Assembly: GCA_019114265.1 (NCBI GenBank)
Contig: DXFV01000039.1
Location: forward strand, 1-25,848
DNA from: Anaerofilum faecale
GTDB taxonomy: Bacteria > Bacillota > Clostridia > Oscillospirales > Ruminococcaceae
Direction: 5' to 3'
Length of the DNA stretch: 25,848 bases
Numbering within the stretch: position 1 is the stretch's first letter; each line of letters opens with the position of its first letter. The translations under genes and the position numbers were made by a program. The notes beneath the pieces were generated by a model, which made no database searches, was not told the origin of the DNA, and saw nothing but the letters and a program-made list of their open reading frames with translations. Below, in pieces: positions 8,050-14,701 of the stretch.

Positions 8050-8252
8050 ACGCTCTCCCCTCCTCCGGTCTGCACGATCACCCTGCGCTGGGCGCGCAGG
8101 CCCACCTCCAGCCCGTCCAGATAGGCATGCAGGCGGGCGTTCTCCCCTTTTAACTCCCGCACGCGCTCGGCCAGGCGGCGGTTCTCGGCCTCCAGCTGCT
8201 CGGTCGCCCAGTCGGGCAGCCAGCGGCTGAGCCATTTGTTCAGTCTGTTCAT
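8046..8252 (-). CDS. Small coiled-coil protein between terminase and portal
   Basis: 68 residues. Both ends are ATGA overlaps: its ATG at 8252 overlaps the terminase stop, and its stop overlaps the portal start at 8049. This double coupling is the main argument that it is a real gene. The sequence starts MNRLNKWLSRWLPDW (an amphipathic Trp-rich helix) and continues with a heptad-like stretch ATEQLEAENRRLAERVREL (residues 16-34) that should form a coiled coil, then a short C-terminal part. I do not recognise the family. A small DNA- or terminase-binding accessory protein is possible but nothing in the sequence proves it. Confidence 0.68.
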   Translation of the reverse strand: MNRLNKWLSRWLPDWATEQLEAENRRLAERVRELKGENARLHAYLDGLEVGLRAQRRVIVQTGGGESV

Positions 8253-9508
8253 CTCTCGTCCTCCCACTGGGCAAACTTCACCTCGCGCCGCAGCACCGTG
8301 CGGCAGAAATAGCGCACATCGTCCATCGCGTGGTCGTACTCCTTGACCACCCTGTCCTGCCGGGATTTCTCGTCCCACCGGTACTGCCCGAACTCCCGGA
8401 TGCAGTCGGTGCAGCAGTCCATGAACTGCAGCCGCCCCTGCTCCAGAAAGGTGGCGGTGTTGGCGATGCCGGCCAGCACGTCGTTGTCCGCCTGCTTCAC
8501 CCGGAATTTCCCGTGCCGTCGGATCACCTCGATCATGCTGCTGGCCGACGGGTCGATCACCAGCCAGCGCACCGGCGTCTGGCCCGCCAGCTGTTCCAGC
8601 GCGGCGTAGTGCTCCTCGTCGGTGCGGGGGCGCTGCTTCTTGCGCCCGTCGTAGTAATACTCCCGCAGCCGCACCGCCGTCCCGGCCCGCAGCTGCCACA
8701 GCCCGGCCGAAAAGGGGTTCTTGGTGCCGTAGTCGACGCTGATGTAATACTCGCCGCCCTCCGGCGGCAGCTCGGTGCGCACATGGCGGGCGGGGTCGAA
8801 ACCGGGATACACCAGGCCGTCCGCCATCGCCCACTGGCCCAGGATATACCGGCGGTAGAACACCCCCTGGTACTGCCCGCGGTACCGCGCGCGGATGGCG
8901 TCGGACAGGCTGAGGTTGTCCTCCATCGTGAAGTGGAGGTACAAAAGTCCCTTCTGCTGCCGCCGGTCGATCCACCCGGTCTTGAACCAGTGCATCGGCC
9001 CGGCCGGGTTGCAGTTGAACCACCATTTTGCACCCGCCACGCTGCACCGGGCGGTGGCCTGGTTCACAAAGCTCTCGGGCATCAGGGCCACCTCGTCGAA
9101 CAGCGCTCCGGCCAGCGTCAGGCCCTGGATCAGGTCCTGGCTGCCCTCGTCCTTGCCGCCGAACAGGTAAAACCGGTTTTCCCGCCGCCCGCTGCGCACC
9201 AGCAGCAGGTTTTCGCTGCGCTTGTCCTTCACCGAAAACCCCCGCCCGCGCGCCATGCGGGAAAGCTCGGCCACCACGTTGCGGCGCAGGCTGCCCACCG
9301 TCTTGCCGCAGAGGGCGAAATTCTGGTCGTCGAACTCGGTCATGGCCCACAGCAGAAACCCCAGCGCCATGCTCACCGTCTTGCCCGAGCGGATGGCGCC
9401 GTCCGCGATGATGCCGTTGGCGTTTCGCACCGGGCTGGCGGATGTCCACCAGCACAGCACCTGCTTTTGCTTTTCCGACAGGCGCCGGAACCGAAACCCT
9501 CCTTTCAT
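8249..9508 (-). CDS. Phage terminase large subunit
   Basis: 419 residues, ATG at 9508 in an ATGA overlap with the small terminase. This is the packaging motor ATPase and nuclease that docks on the portal. The ATPase domain shows a Walker A variant GAIRSGKT (residues 37-44), a Walker B stretch AGALFDEVAL with Asp138-Glu139, and a coupling motif FNCNPAG (164-170). The C-terminal nuclease domain shows acidic residues at the expected spacing: Asp259 in SVDYG, Asp319 in VIDPS, and Asp396/Asp397 in HAMDDVRY. The length fits PBSX/SPP1-type (Terminase_6/3) enzymes. All catalytic motifs appear intact, so the gene is probably not decayed. Confidence 0.93.
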   Translation of the reverse strand: MKGGFRFRRLSEKQKQVLCWWTSASPVRNANGIIADGAIRSGKTVSMALGFLLWAMTEFDDQNFALCGKTVGSLRRNVVAELSRMARGRGFSVKDKRSENLLLVRSGRRENRFYLFGGKDEGSQDLIQGLTLAGALFDEVALMPESFVNQATARCSVAGAKWWFNCNPAGPMHWFKTGWIDRRQQKGLLYLHFTMEDNLSLSDAIRARYRGQYQGVFYRRYILGQWAMADGLVYPGFDPARHVRTELPPEGGEYYISVDYGTKNPFSAGLWQLRAGTAVRLREYYYDGRKKQRPRTDEEHYAALEQLAGQTPVRWLVIDPSASSMIEVIRRHGKFRVKQADNDVLAGIANTATFLEQGRLQFMDCCTDCIREFGQYRWDEKSRQDRVVKEYDHAMDDVRYFCRTVLRREVKFAQWEDER

Positions 9509-9978
9509 CCGCCCGCGTCATCCTCTCCGCCGGTCCACAGCGCGGCGGCCTGCTGGTCCAGCGCCTGCAAAAAGCCGTCGTTTTCGTCCTCCTCCTCGGC
9601 GCCGTGGCCGCCCCAGCGCTCCGGCTGGCGGTTTTTCAGCCAGAACTGGATGGCGGACAGGCTGGCCGGCGCGCGCTTGTGGGTGACCACCTCTTTCTCG
9701 CCCCTCTCGCTGGTCTCCACCCGGCGCTCGGTGTACTCGAACCCCCGCGCCAGCTCGAACAGGGTCTGTTCCAGCACGCGGTCGGCGGCCTGGCTGTCGG
9801 CACAGACGGCGTTCAGCATCGCGGGGTCGATCGCACACCGGGCGCGCAGCGCGCGTTCGGTCATGCCGGCCTTGCGCGCGATGGCCCCCACGCCCAGCCC
9901 TTCCCGCGCCCATTGTTCCAGCTGCGCGCAGCCGTCCGGGCTGCCCCAGTAGTCCCAGTCTGTTTTTGCCAGCTGCAA
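9505..9978 (-). CDS. Phage terminase small subunit
   Basis: 157 residues read from a TTG at 9978. AGGAGG stands only three bases before this TTG, which is tight, so the exact start is uncertain; a CTG at 9972 would have better spacing but is a rare start. The small subunit recognises phage DNA and hands it to the large subunit. A helix-turn-helix-like stretch is visible (GVGAIARKAGMTERALRARC, about residues 30-49), followed by a helical middle region. The C-terminal part has SAIQFWLKNRQPERW, a common signature of small terminases in Firmicutes prophages, and an acidic tail. It is the first gene of the operon. Confidence 0.82.
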   Translation of the reverse strand: MQLAKTDWDYWGSPDGCAQLEQWAREGLGVGAIARKAGMTERALRARCAIDPAMLNAVCADSQAADRVLEQTLFELARGFEYTERRVETSERGEKEVVTHKRAPASLSAIQFWLKNRQPERWGGHGAEEEDENDGFLQALDQQAAALWTGGEDDAGG

Positions 9979-10000
9979 ACACCTCCTTTTTCTGCAAACA

Positions 10001-10043
10001 CAAAGCGGGCCGCCGCACCGGGCTGCCCGCTTTGCATTTTTTC
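10001..10043 (+). terminator. Hairpin in the terminase leader; terminator-like on the + strand
   Basis: Perfect 10-bp arms at 10001-10010 and 10025-10034 enclose a 14-base loop. On the + strand the stem is followed by CATTTTTTC, a terminator layout; on the minus strand it lies in the leader of the small terminase gene, between its putative promoter and its SD. It may stop antisense transcription leaving the phage module, or modulate translation of the first phage gene. Confidence 0.5.
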
Positions 10044-10051
10044 ATACTGCC

Positions 10052-10080
10052 ATTATGCCACAGTTTTACCGGGCTTGAAA
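10052..10080 (-). promoter_or_regulatory. Putative promoter of the phage packaging operon
   Basis: On the minus strand CATAAT (10052-10057) follows TTTCAA (10075-10080) by 17 bases. The -10 is good and the -35 is weak. Transcription would start about 10045, upstream of the leader hairpin and the small terminase gene. Phage late promoters often need an activator, in line with a weak -35. Confidence 0.4.
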
Positions 10081-10118
10081 GGGCGAACGTAAAAAAGTTG
10101 TGAGCCTTCCGCCCAAAC

Positions 10119-10149
10119 AAAAAATCCCCGGCCCGCAAGGGGGCCGGGG
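10119..10149 (-). terminator. ilvD terminator
   Basis: On the minus strand a 9-bp GC stem (CCCCGGCCC with GGGCCGGGG, 6-base loop) is followed by ATTTTTTG. It begins about 20 bases after the ilvD stop and separates ilvD from the phage module. Confidence 0.9.
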
Positions 10150-10168
10150 GAAGAAGGCAGAGCAAATT

Positions 10169-11836
10169 TCAGCTTTCCAGCACGGCGCCGGTGTTGGCGC
10201 TGGTCACGAGGCGGGCGTAGCGCTTCAGCCAGCCGGACACCGGCGGCTTTTCGGGGGCCACATAGGCTGCACGGCGGGCTTCCAGCTCCTCGTCGCTGAC
10301 GTTGAGGTGGATGGAGTAGGCGGGGATGTCGATGGTGATCGAGTCGCCGTCCTGGATGAGGCCGATCTCGCCGCCCGCCGCCGCCTCGGGGCTCACATGC
10401 CCGATCGACGCGCCGCGGGACGCGCCCGAGAAGCGGCCGTCGGTGATGAGGGCCACCGATTTGTCCAGCTTCATGCCGGCCAGCGCGCTGGTGGGGTTGA
10501 GCATCTCGCGCATGCCGGGGCCGCCCTTCGGCCCCTCATAGCGGATCACCACCACGTCGCCGGGCCGGATGCTGCCGCTGTAGATGGCGGCGATGGCCTC
10601 CTCCTCGCTGTTGAAGCAGCGGGCGGGGCCGGTGTGGGTGAGCATTTCAGAGGCCACGGCGCTGCGCTTGACCACGCAGCCGTTGCGCGCGATGTTGCCG
10701 AACAGCACCGCCAGGCCGCCGGTGGGGGAATAGGGATCGTCCAGCGGACGGATGGCGGCGGGATTTTTGTTCTGCGCGCCGCGCAGGTTTTCGGCCACCG
10801 TTTTGCCGGTGACGGTGGGCAGGGTGGTGTCGATGTATCCGCCTTCGGCCAGCTGGGCCATCACCGCCTGCACGCCGCCCGCGGCATACAGATCCTGCAT
10901 ATGGGTGGGGCCGGCCGGGGCCAGGTGGCACAGGTTGGGCACCTGGGAGCTGACCTCGTTGATGGTGTTCAGGTCGACGGAAACGCCCGCCTCGTGCGCC
11001 AGGGCCAGCAGGTGCAGCACGGTGTTGGTGCTGCAGCCCAGTGCCATATCGGTGGCCAGCGCGTTGCGGAAGGCGGCGGGCGTGAGGATGTCCCGGGGTT
11101 TCAGGTCCTTTTCCACCAGCTGCATCACCTGCATGCCGGCGTGCTTGGCAAGCTGGGTGCGGGCGGCGTATACCGCCGGGATGGTGCCGTTGCCGGGCAG
11201 CGCCATGCCCACCGCCTCGCACAGGCAGTTCATGCTGTTGGCGGTGTACATACCGGCGCAGCTGCCGCAGCCGGGGCAGGTGTTCTGTTCAAATTCCAGC
11301 AGCTGGTCGTCGTCGATCAGGCCGGCCTTATAGCTGCCCACCGCCTCGAACATTTTGGACAGGGTGGCGCTCTCGCCGCCCACCTTGCCGGCCAGCATCG
11401 GGCCGCCGGAGCAGACGATGGCGGGGATGTTCAGGCGGATGGCGCCCATCAGCATGCCGGGCACGATCTTGTCGCAGTTGGGGACCAGCACCAGGCCGTC
11501 GAAGCCGTGGGCCAGCGCCATCGTCTCCACGCTGTCGCAGATCAGCTCACGGCTGGGCAGCGAATACTTCATGCCCAGATGCCCCATCGCGATGCCGTCG
11601 CACACGCCGATGGACGGGACCAGAACCGGGGTCCCTCCCGCCATGCGCACGCCGTCCATCACGGCCTGGGCCAGCTGTTCCAGGTGCTGGTGGCCGGGCA
11701 CGATCTCGCTGTAGGCGCTCACCACGCCGATCAGCGGGCGCTCCAGCTCCTCTTTGGTATACCCCAGCGCATAGAACAGGCTGCGGTTGGGGGCGCGCTC
11801 CGGCCCCTTTTTCACTGCGTCGCTTCTCATTTCCAT
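10169..11836 (-). CDS. ilvD: Dihydroxy-acid dehydratase
   Basis: 555 residues, ATG at 11836, chosen because GGAGGGG lies eight bases upstream; this gives the family's normal length. The enzyme dehydrates 2,3-dihydroxy-isovalerate and -methylvalerate to 2-keto acids in valine, isoleucine and leucine synthesis, in the cytosol. Iron-sulfur ligands are visible: Cys121 in PNCDK and Cys193 in the CPGCGSCAGMY block (187-197). Near residue 45 the sequence reads EIVPGHQHL rather than the TPCN form of the [2Fe-2S] plant and mycobacterial enzymes, so by family knowledge this should be the oxygen-sensitive [4Fe-4S] type, fitting an anaerobe. The C-terminal block GRFSGASRGASIGHVSPEAA is intact. No other ilv genes are in the window; it has its own promoter and terminator. 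Confidence 0.97.
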   Translation of the reverse strand: MEMRSDAVKKGPERAPNRSLFYALGYTKEELERPLIGVVSAYSEIVPGHQHLEQLAQAVMDGVRMAGGTPVLVPSIGVCDGIAMGHLGMKYSLPSRELICDSVETMALAHGFDGLVLVPNCDKIVPGMLMGAIRLNIPAIVCSGGPMLAGKVGGESATLSKMFEAVGSYKAGLIDDDQLLEFEQNTCPGCGSCAGMYTANSMNCLCEAVGMALPGNGTIPAVYAARTQLAKHAGMQVMQLVEKDLKPRDILTPAAFRNALATDMALGCSTNTVLHLLALAHEAGVSVDLNTINEVSSQVPNLCHLAPAGPTHMQDLYAAGGVQAVMAQLAEGGYIDTTLPTVTGKTVAENLRGAQNKNPAAIRPLDDPYSPTGGLAVLFGNIARNGCVVKRSAVASEMLTHTGPARCFNSEEEAIAAIYSGSIRPGDVVVIRYEGPKGGPGMREMLNPTSALAGMKLDKSVALITDGRFSGASRGASIGHVSPEAAAGGEIGLIQDGDSITIDIPAYSIHLNVSDEELEARRAAYVAPEKPPVSGWLKRYARLVTSANTGAVLES

Positions 11837-11861
11837 AGGTTTCCCCTCCTCGATAAACCAC

Positions 11862-11900
11862 GAAGCGCCCCTGCCCCACAGTTGGGACAAGGGCGCTTTC
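11862..11900 (-). other. Stem-loop in the ilvD leader
   Basis: AGCGCCC and GGGCGCT pair at the base of a roughly 38-base hairpin with further CCC/GGG pairing inside. It lies between the predicted transcription start (about 11914) and the ribosome site. It is too short for a T-box, and no T-tract follows it. Confidence 0.45.
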
Positions 11901-11901
11901 C

Positions 11902-11937
11902 TGCGGTTTGCTTATGTTACATTATAAGCAGACCGCA
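11902..11937. promoter_or_regulatory. Candidate operator palindrome over the ilvD promoter
   Basis: Two 14-base arms (11902-11915, TGCGGTTTGCTTAT, and 11924-11937) are inverted copies with one mismatch, separated by 8 bases. The palindrome covers the whole -10 element and the predicted start site. Only one arm would be transcribed, so it is more likely a DNA-binding site than an RNA hairpin. The sequence does not match the CodY consensus; the regulator is unknown. Confidence 0.6.
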
Positions 11938-11948
11938 AAATTTGTCAA
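11921..11948 (-). promoter_or_regulatory. ilvD promoter (consensus sigma-A type)
   Basis: On the minus strand TTGACA (11943-11948) and TATAAT (11921-11926) both match the consensus perfectly, with a 16-base spacer. Predicted start is near 11914, giving a leader of about 78 bases. No clear terminator lies between glgA and this promoter, so some readthrough from the glycogen operon into ilvD is possible. Confidence 0.85.
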
Positions 11949-11983
11949 GTGTTTTATACAAGCCCGTGTTTTTTTGTCGGTTT

Positions 11984-13408
11984 TCACCAAAGCTGGCAGA
12001 CCTGCTCGTACATCTCCACATGCTTGGCCGCGCTGGCGCGCCAGCTGAAGTCGCAGCCCATGGCGCGCTTCACCAGCTGCATCCAGCCCTCGTGGTGATA
12101 GTAGCCCTCTTTTGCACGCCAGCAGGTGTGCATCATGTCGTGGGCGTTGTAGCTCTTGAAGGTGAAGCCGTTGCCCTGGCCGTCGCCGGAGTCGCGGATG
12201 GAGTCGCGCAGGCCGCCGGTCTCGCGGACGATGGGAATGGTGCCGTAGCGCAGCGAGATCATCTGGGCCAGGCCGCAGGGTTCCGACTTGGAGGGCATCA
12301 GGAACATATCGGCGCCGGCGTAGATCTTGCTGGCCAGCGAGGGGATGAAGGCGATGCGCACGCCGCAGCGGCCGGGATGGCGGGAGGCCAGCTCGGAGAA
12401 GAAGCTCTCATAGGCGTACTCGCCGGTGCCCAGGATCACCAGCTCGATGCCCTCGCCCAGGATGTTTTCGGCCACCGCGCGCACCAGATCCACACCCTTG
12501 TGGGACACCAGACGGGTGACCATCGCCATCACGGGGCTGCCGTCCTGCTGCAGGCCGAAGATCTCCTGCAGCTCTTTCTTGCAGGCGGCCTTGCCTTCTT
12601 CCACCGTGTCGGCGTTGAAGTGGGCCGCCAGGTTCGGGTCGGTCTCGGGGTTGTAGCTCTCCACGTCGATGCCGTTCAGGATGCCGCACAGCTTGTACTG
12701 TTTCTGGCGCAGCAGGTCGTCCAGGCCGTGGCTGAACCAGGGGTCCAGGATCTCGTTCGCATAGCTGGGGCTGACGGTGGAAACGCGGTCGGCCATCTCG
12801 ATGGCGCCTTTCATGAAGTTGGTGCAGCCGTCGTATTCCACAATGTGGGCGTCCCGCGCGCCGATGCCGCAGGTGTCCTCCAGGATCTCCAGGCCGTATT
12901 TGCCCTGGTACTGGATGTTGTGGATGGTGAACACCGTTTTGATGTTGGCGAACTTGTCCAGGTGCCGGTAGTACAGGTTCAGGTACACGGGCACCAGGGC
13001 GGTCTGCCAGTCGTTGGTGTGGATGACGTCGGGGGCAAACTCGGTGTAGAACAGCATCTCCAGGATGGCGCGGCTGAAGAAGGCATAGCGCTCGCCGTCG
13101 TCGTAGAAGCCGTACAGGCCGCCGCGCTTGAAGTAGTATTCATTGTCCAGGAAATAGAACTTCACGCCCTTGTGCTCATACTCGAACAGGCCGCAGTACT
13201 GGTTGCGCCAGCCCACGGGGACGGTGAAGTTGGTGAGATAGGTGAACTTGCTGCGCATCTCCTCCTTGATGTCGCCGTACAGCGGCATCACCACGCGGCA
13301 CTCCACCCCGGCTTTGACCAGGTCGATCGGCAGGCTGCCGGCCACGTCGCCCAGGCCGCCCGAAGCGGCAAAGGGCTTTGCTTCGCTTGCACAATACAGA
13401 ACTTTCAT
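11984..13408 (-). CDS. glgA: Glycogen synthase (ADP-glucose, GT5)
   Basis: 474 residues, ATG at 13408 with AAGGAG six bases upstream; the frame is open further upstream without a ribosome site. The enzyme adds glucose from ADP-glucose to the growing alpha-1,4 chain. The N-terminal Rossmann domain opens MKVLYCASEAKPFAASGGLG. The C-terminal domain carries the GT5 signature SEPCGLAQMISLRYGTIPIV and TGGLRDSI (about residues 375-410) and YAGADMFLMPSKSEPCG, including the catalytic-site Glu. The length matches bacterial GlgA (about 475). Oddity: the N-terminal KxGG motif (Lys15 in the E. coli enzyme, involved in ADP-glucose binding) reads ASGG here, with Ala15. It is the last gene of the glg operon, 156 bases after glgD. 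Confidence 0.95.
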   Translation of the reverse strand: MKVLYCASEAKPFAASGGLGDVAGSLPIDLVKAGVECRVVMPLYGDIKEEMRSKFTYLTNFTVPVGWRNQYCGLFEYEHKGVKFYFLDNEYYFKRGGLYGFYDDGERYAFFSRAILEMLFYTEFAPDVIHTNDWQTALVPVYLNLYYRHLDKFANIKTVFTIHNIQYQGKYGLEILEDTCGIGARDAHIVEYDGCTNFMKGAIEMADRVSTVSPSYANEILDPWFSHGLDDLLRQKQYKLCGILNGIDVESYNPETDPNLAAHFNADTVEEGKAACKKELQEIFGLQQDGSPVMAMVTRLVSHKGVDLVRAVAENILGEGIELVILGTGEYAYESFFSELASRHPGRCGVRIAFIPSLASKIYAGADMFLMPSKSEPCGLAQMISLRYGTIPIVRETGGLRDSIRDSGDGQGNGFTFKSYNAHDMMHTCWRAKEGYYHHEGWMQLVKRAMGCDFSWRASAAKHVEMYEQVCQLW

Positions 13409-13442
13409 CGCAAACTCCTTTTTTATGATCGGACATTTCCCC

Positions 13443-13494
13443 AAAAACCGGCGGCTGCGCGGCCTTTTTGCGCGCGGCAGGCGTCCGCCGCTCG
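13443..13494 (-). terminator. Terminator-like hairpin between glgD and glgA
   Basis: On the minus strand CGGCGG pairs with CCGCCG and CTGC with GCAG, with a 4-base bulge, and the stem is followed by GTTTTTGG. It sits 35 bases before the glgA start, so it may lower glgA transcription relative to the upstream genes. The stem is imperfect. Confidence 0.4.
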
Positions 13495-13513
13495 GAAACG
13501 CCTCAGACACAGG

Positions 13514-13541
13514 GGGGCAAGGGCGCCCGCGCCCTTGCCCC
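13514..13541. repeat. 28-base palindrome between glgD and glgA
   Basis: Perfect 13-base arms (GGGGCAAGGGCGC and its complement) around two bases. In RNA this gives a very stable hairpin with no T-tract on either side. It starts about 24 bases after the glgD stop and could protect or process the mRNA. Confidence 0.55.
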
Positions 13542-13564
13542 GCACAGACGGGCGGATGCCCCGG

Positions 13565-14701
13565 TCAGCCTCTCGGACCCACCTTTTTGCCTTTTCCAAC
13601 ATAGATGGGGGACCCGTTGCTGATCAGCTGGCAGTCGGCGGACACGGTCACGTTCTTGTCGGTGACGACATTGTCCAGCACGGCGCCGGCCTCCACCACG
13701 GTGTCCTGCATCAGCACACAGTTCTTCACTTTGGCGCCGGCCGCGATCTTCACGCCGCGGAACAGCACGCAGTTCTCCACTTCGCCTTCCAGCACGCAGC
13801 CGTCGGCGGCCAGCACGTTCTTCACCCGGCAGCCCTGCACATAGCGGGTGGGGGCGTCGTCGCGGATCTTGGTGTAGACGGGTTTCTTCTCGGAGAACAG
13901 GGCGGCGCGGTTGGCCGGGTCGAGCAGGCGCATGTTCTCGTCGAAGTAGCTCTGCAGGCTGCAGATGCGGGCGCGGTAGCCGTCGTAGCGGTAGCCCTGC
14001 ACATGCAACAGCTGCAGGTTGCGGGCCAGGATGTCGCGCTCAAAGTAGACCAGGTTGCGCACCATGGCGTCCTTGATGAGGGTAATCAGGGCCTCGCGCT
14101 CCATGATGTAGATGTTCATGGCCAGATTCTGCTCGCCGCTGCGGTAGTCGTTGGTGAGGATCTCGGTCACGCGGCCGTCCTCGTTCATGGTCAGGGTGTA
14201 GTTGTCGGCTTTGGCGGCCTCGGGGATCTCGGTGCGCTCATACACCATGCTCACGTCGGCGCCGCTGGCCATATGGGCGTCGATGAAGGCGGCATAGTCG
14301 AAGTTGCAGGCCACGTTGCAGTCGCTGATGACGACATAGCGCTCTTTCTGACGGGACAGGAAGCTCACCACGCTGTTCAGCGCCTCCACACGGCCGTGGT
14401 AGATCTTGTTGCGGGCCTGGGCGTAGGGGGGCACGATGTTCAGGCCGCCGCGCTTGCGGGTGAGGTCCCATTCACGGCCGCTGCCCAGATGGTCCATCAG
14501 GGAGTAGTAGTTCTCCTTGGTGATGACGGTCACGTTGTCGATGCCGGCGTTCACCATCGCCGACAGGGTAAAGTCGATCATACGATACCGGCCGGCAAAG
14601 GGCACGCTGGCCATGGTGCGGTTCTGCACCAGTTCGGGTACCAGGCCGTCAAACGAGTTGGGGAAAATAATGCCCAGGGCATTCGCGTTCACATTTACCA
14701 T
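13565..14701 (-). CDS. glgD: GlgD, non-catalytic partner of ADP-glucose pyrophosphorylase
   Basis: 378 residues, ATG at 14701, overlapping the end of glgC by seven bases. GlgD is the second subunit of the Firmicutes glucose-1-phosphate adenylyltransferase; it forms a heterotetramer with GlgC and modulates it. The nucleotidyltransferase fold is recognisable (PFAGRYRMIDFTLSAMVNAG near residue 35, YVVISDCNVACNFDY near 127). The GGxGxRL nucleotide-binding motif of GlgC is replaced by LGIIFPNSFDG, and the SGDH metal site by SDCN, as expected for the inactive paralog. The C-terminal part is a left-handed beta-helix with hexapeptide-like repeats (about 285-365). Translational coupling to glgC suits a fixed subunit ratio. 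Confidence 0.95.
   Translation of the reverse strand: MVNVNANALGIIFPNSFDGLVPELVQNRTMASVPFAGRYRMIDFTLSAMVNAGIDNVTVITKENYYSLMDHLGSGREWDLTRKRGGLNIVPPYAQARNKIYHGRVEALNSVVSFLSRQKERYVVISDCNVACNFDYAAFIDAHMASGADVSMVYERTEIPEAAKADNYTLTMNEDGRVTEILTNDYRSGEQNLAMNIYIMEREALITLIKDAMVRNLVYFERDILARNLQLLHVQGYRYDGYRARICSLQSYFDENMRLLDPANRAALFSEKKPVYTKIRDDAPTRYVQGCRVKNVLAADGCVLEGEVENCVLFRGVKIAAGAKVKNCVLMQDTVVEAGAVLDNVVTDKNVTVSADCQLISNGSPIYVGKGKKVGPRG

Noticed and set aside
10043..10045. Small leader peptide starting ATGAAAAAATG upstream of the small terminase
   Set aside because: The frame runs long past and overlaps the terminase gene in another frame, has no ribosome site, and its start coincides with the predicted transcription start.
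11837..11914. T-box or leader-peptide attenuator in front of ilvD
   Set aside because: The leader is under 80 bases, has no T-box core sequence, no terminator and no run of Val, Leu or Ile codons.
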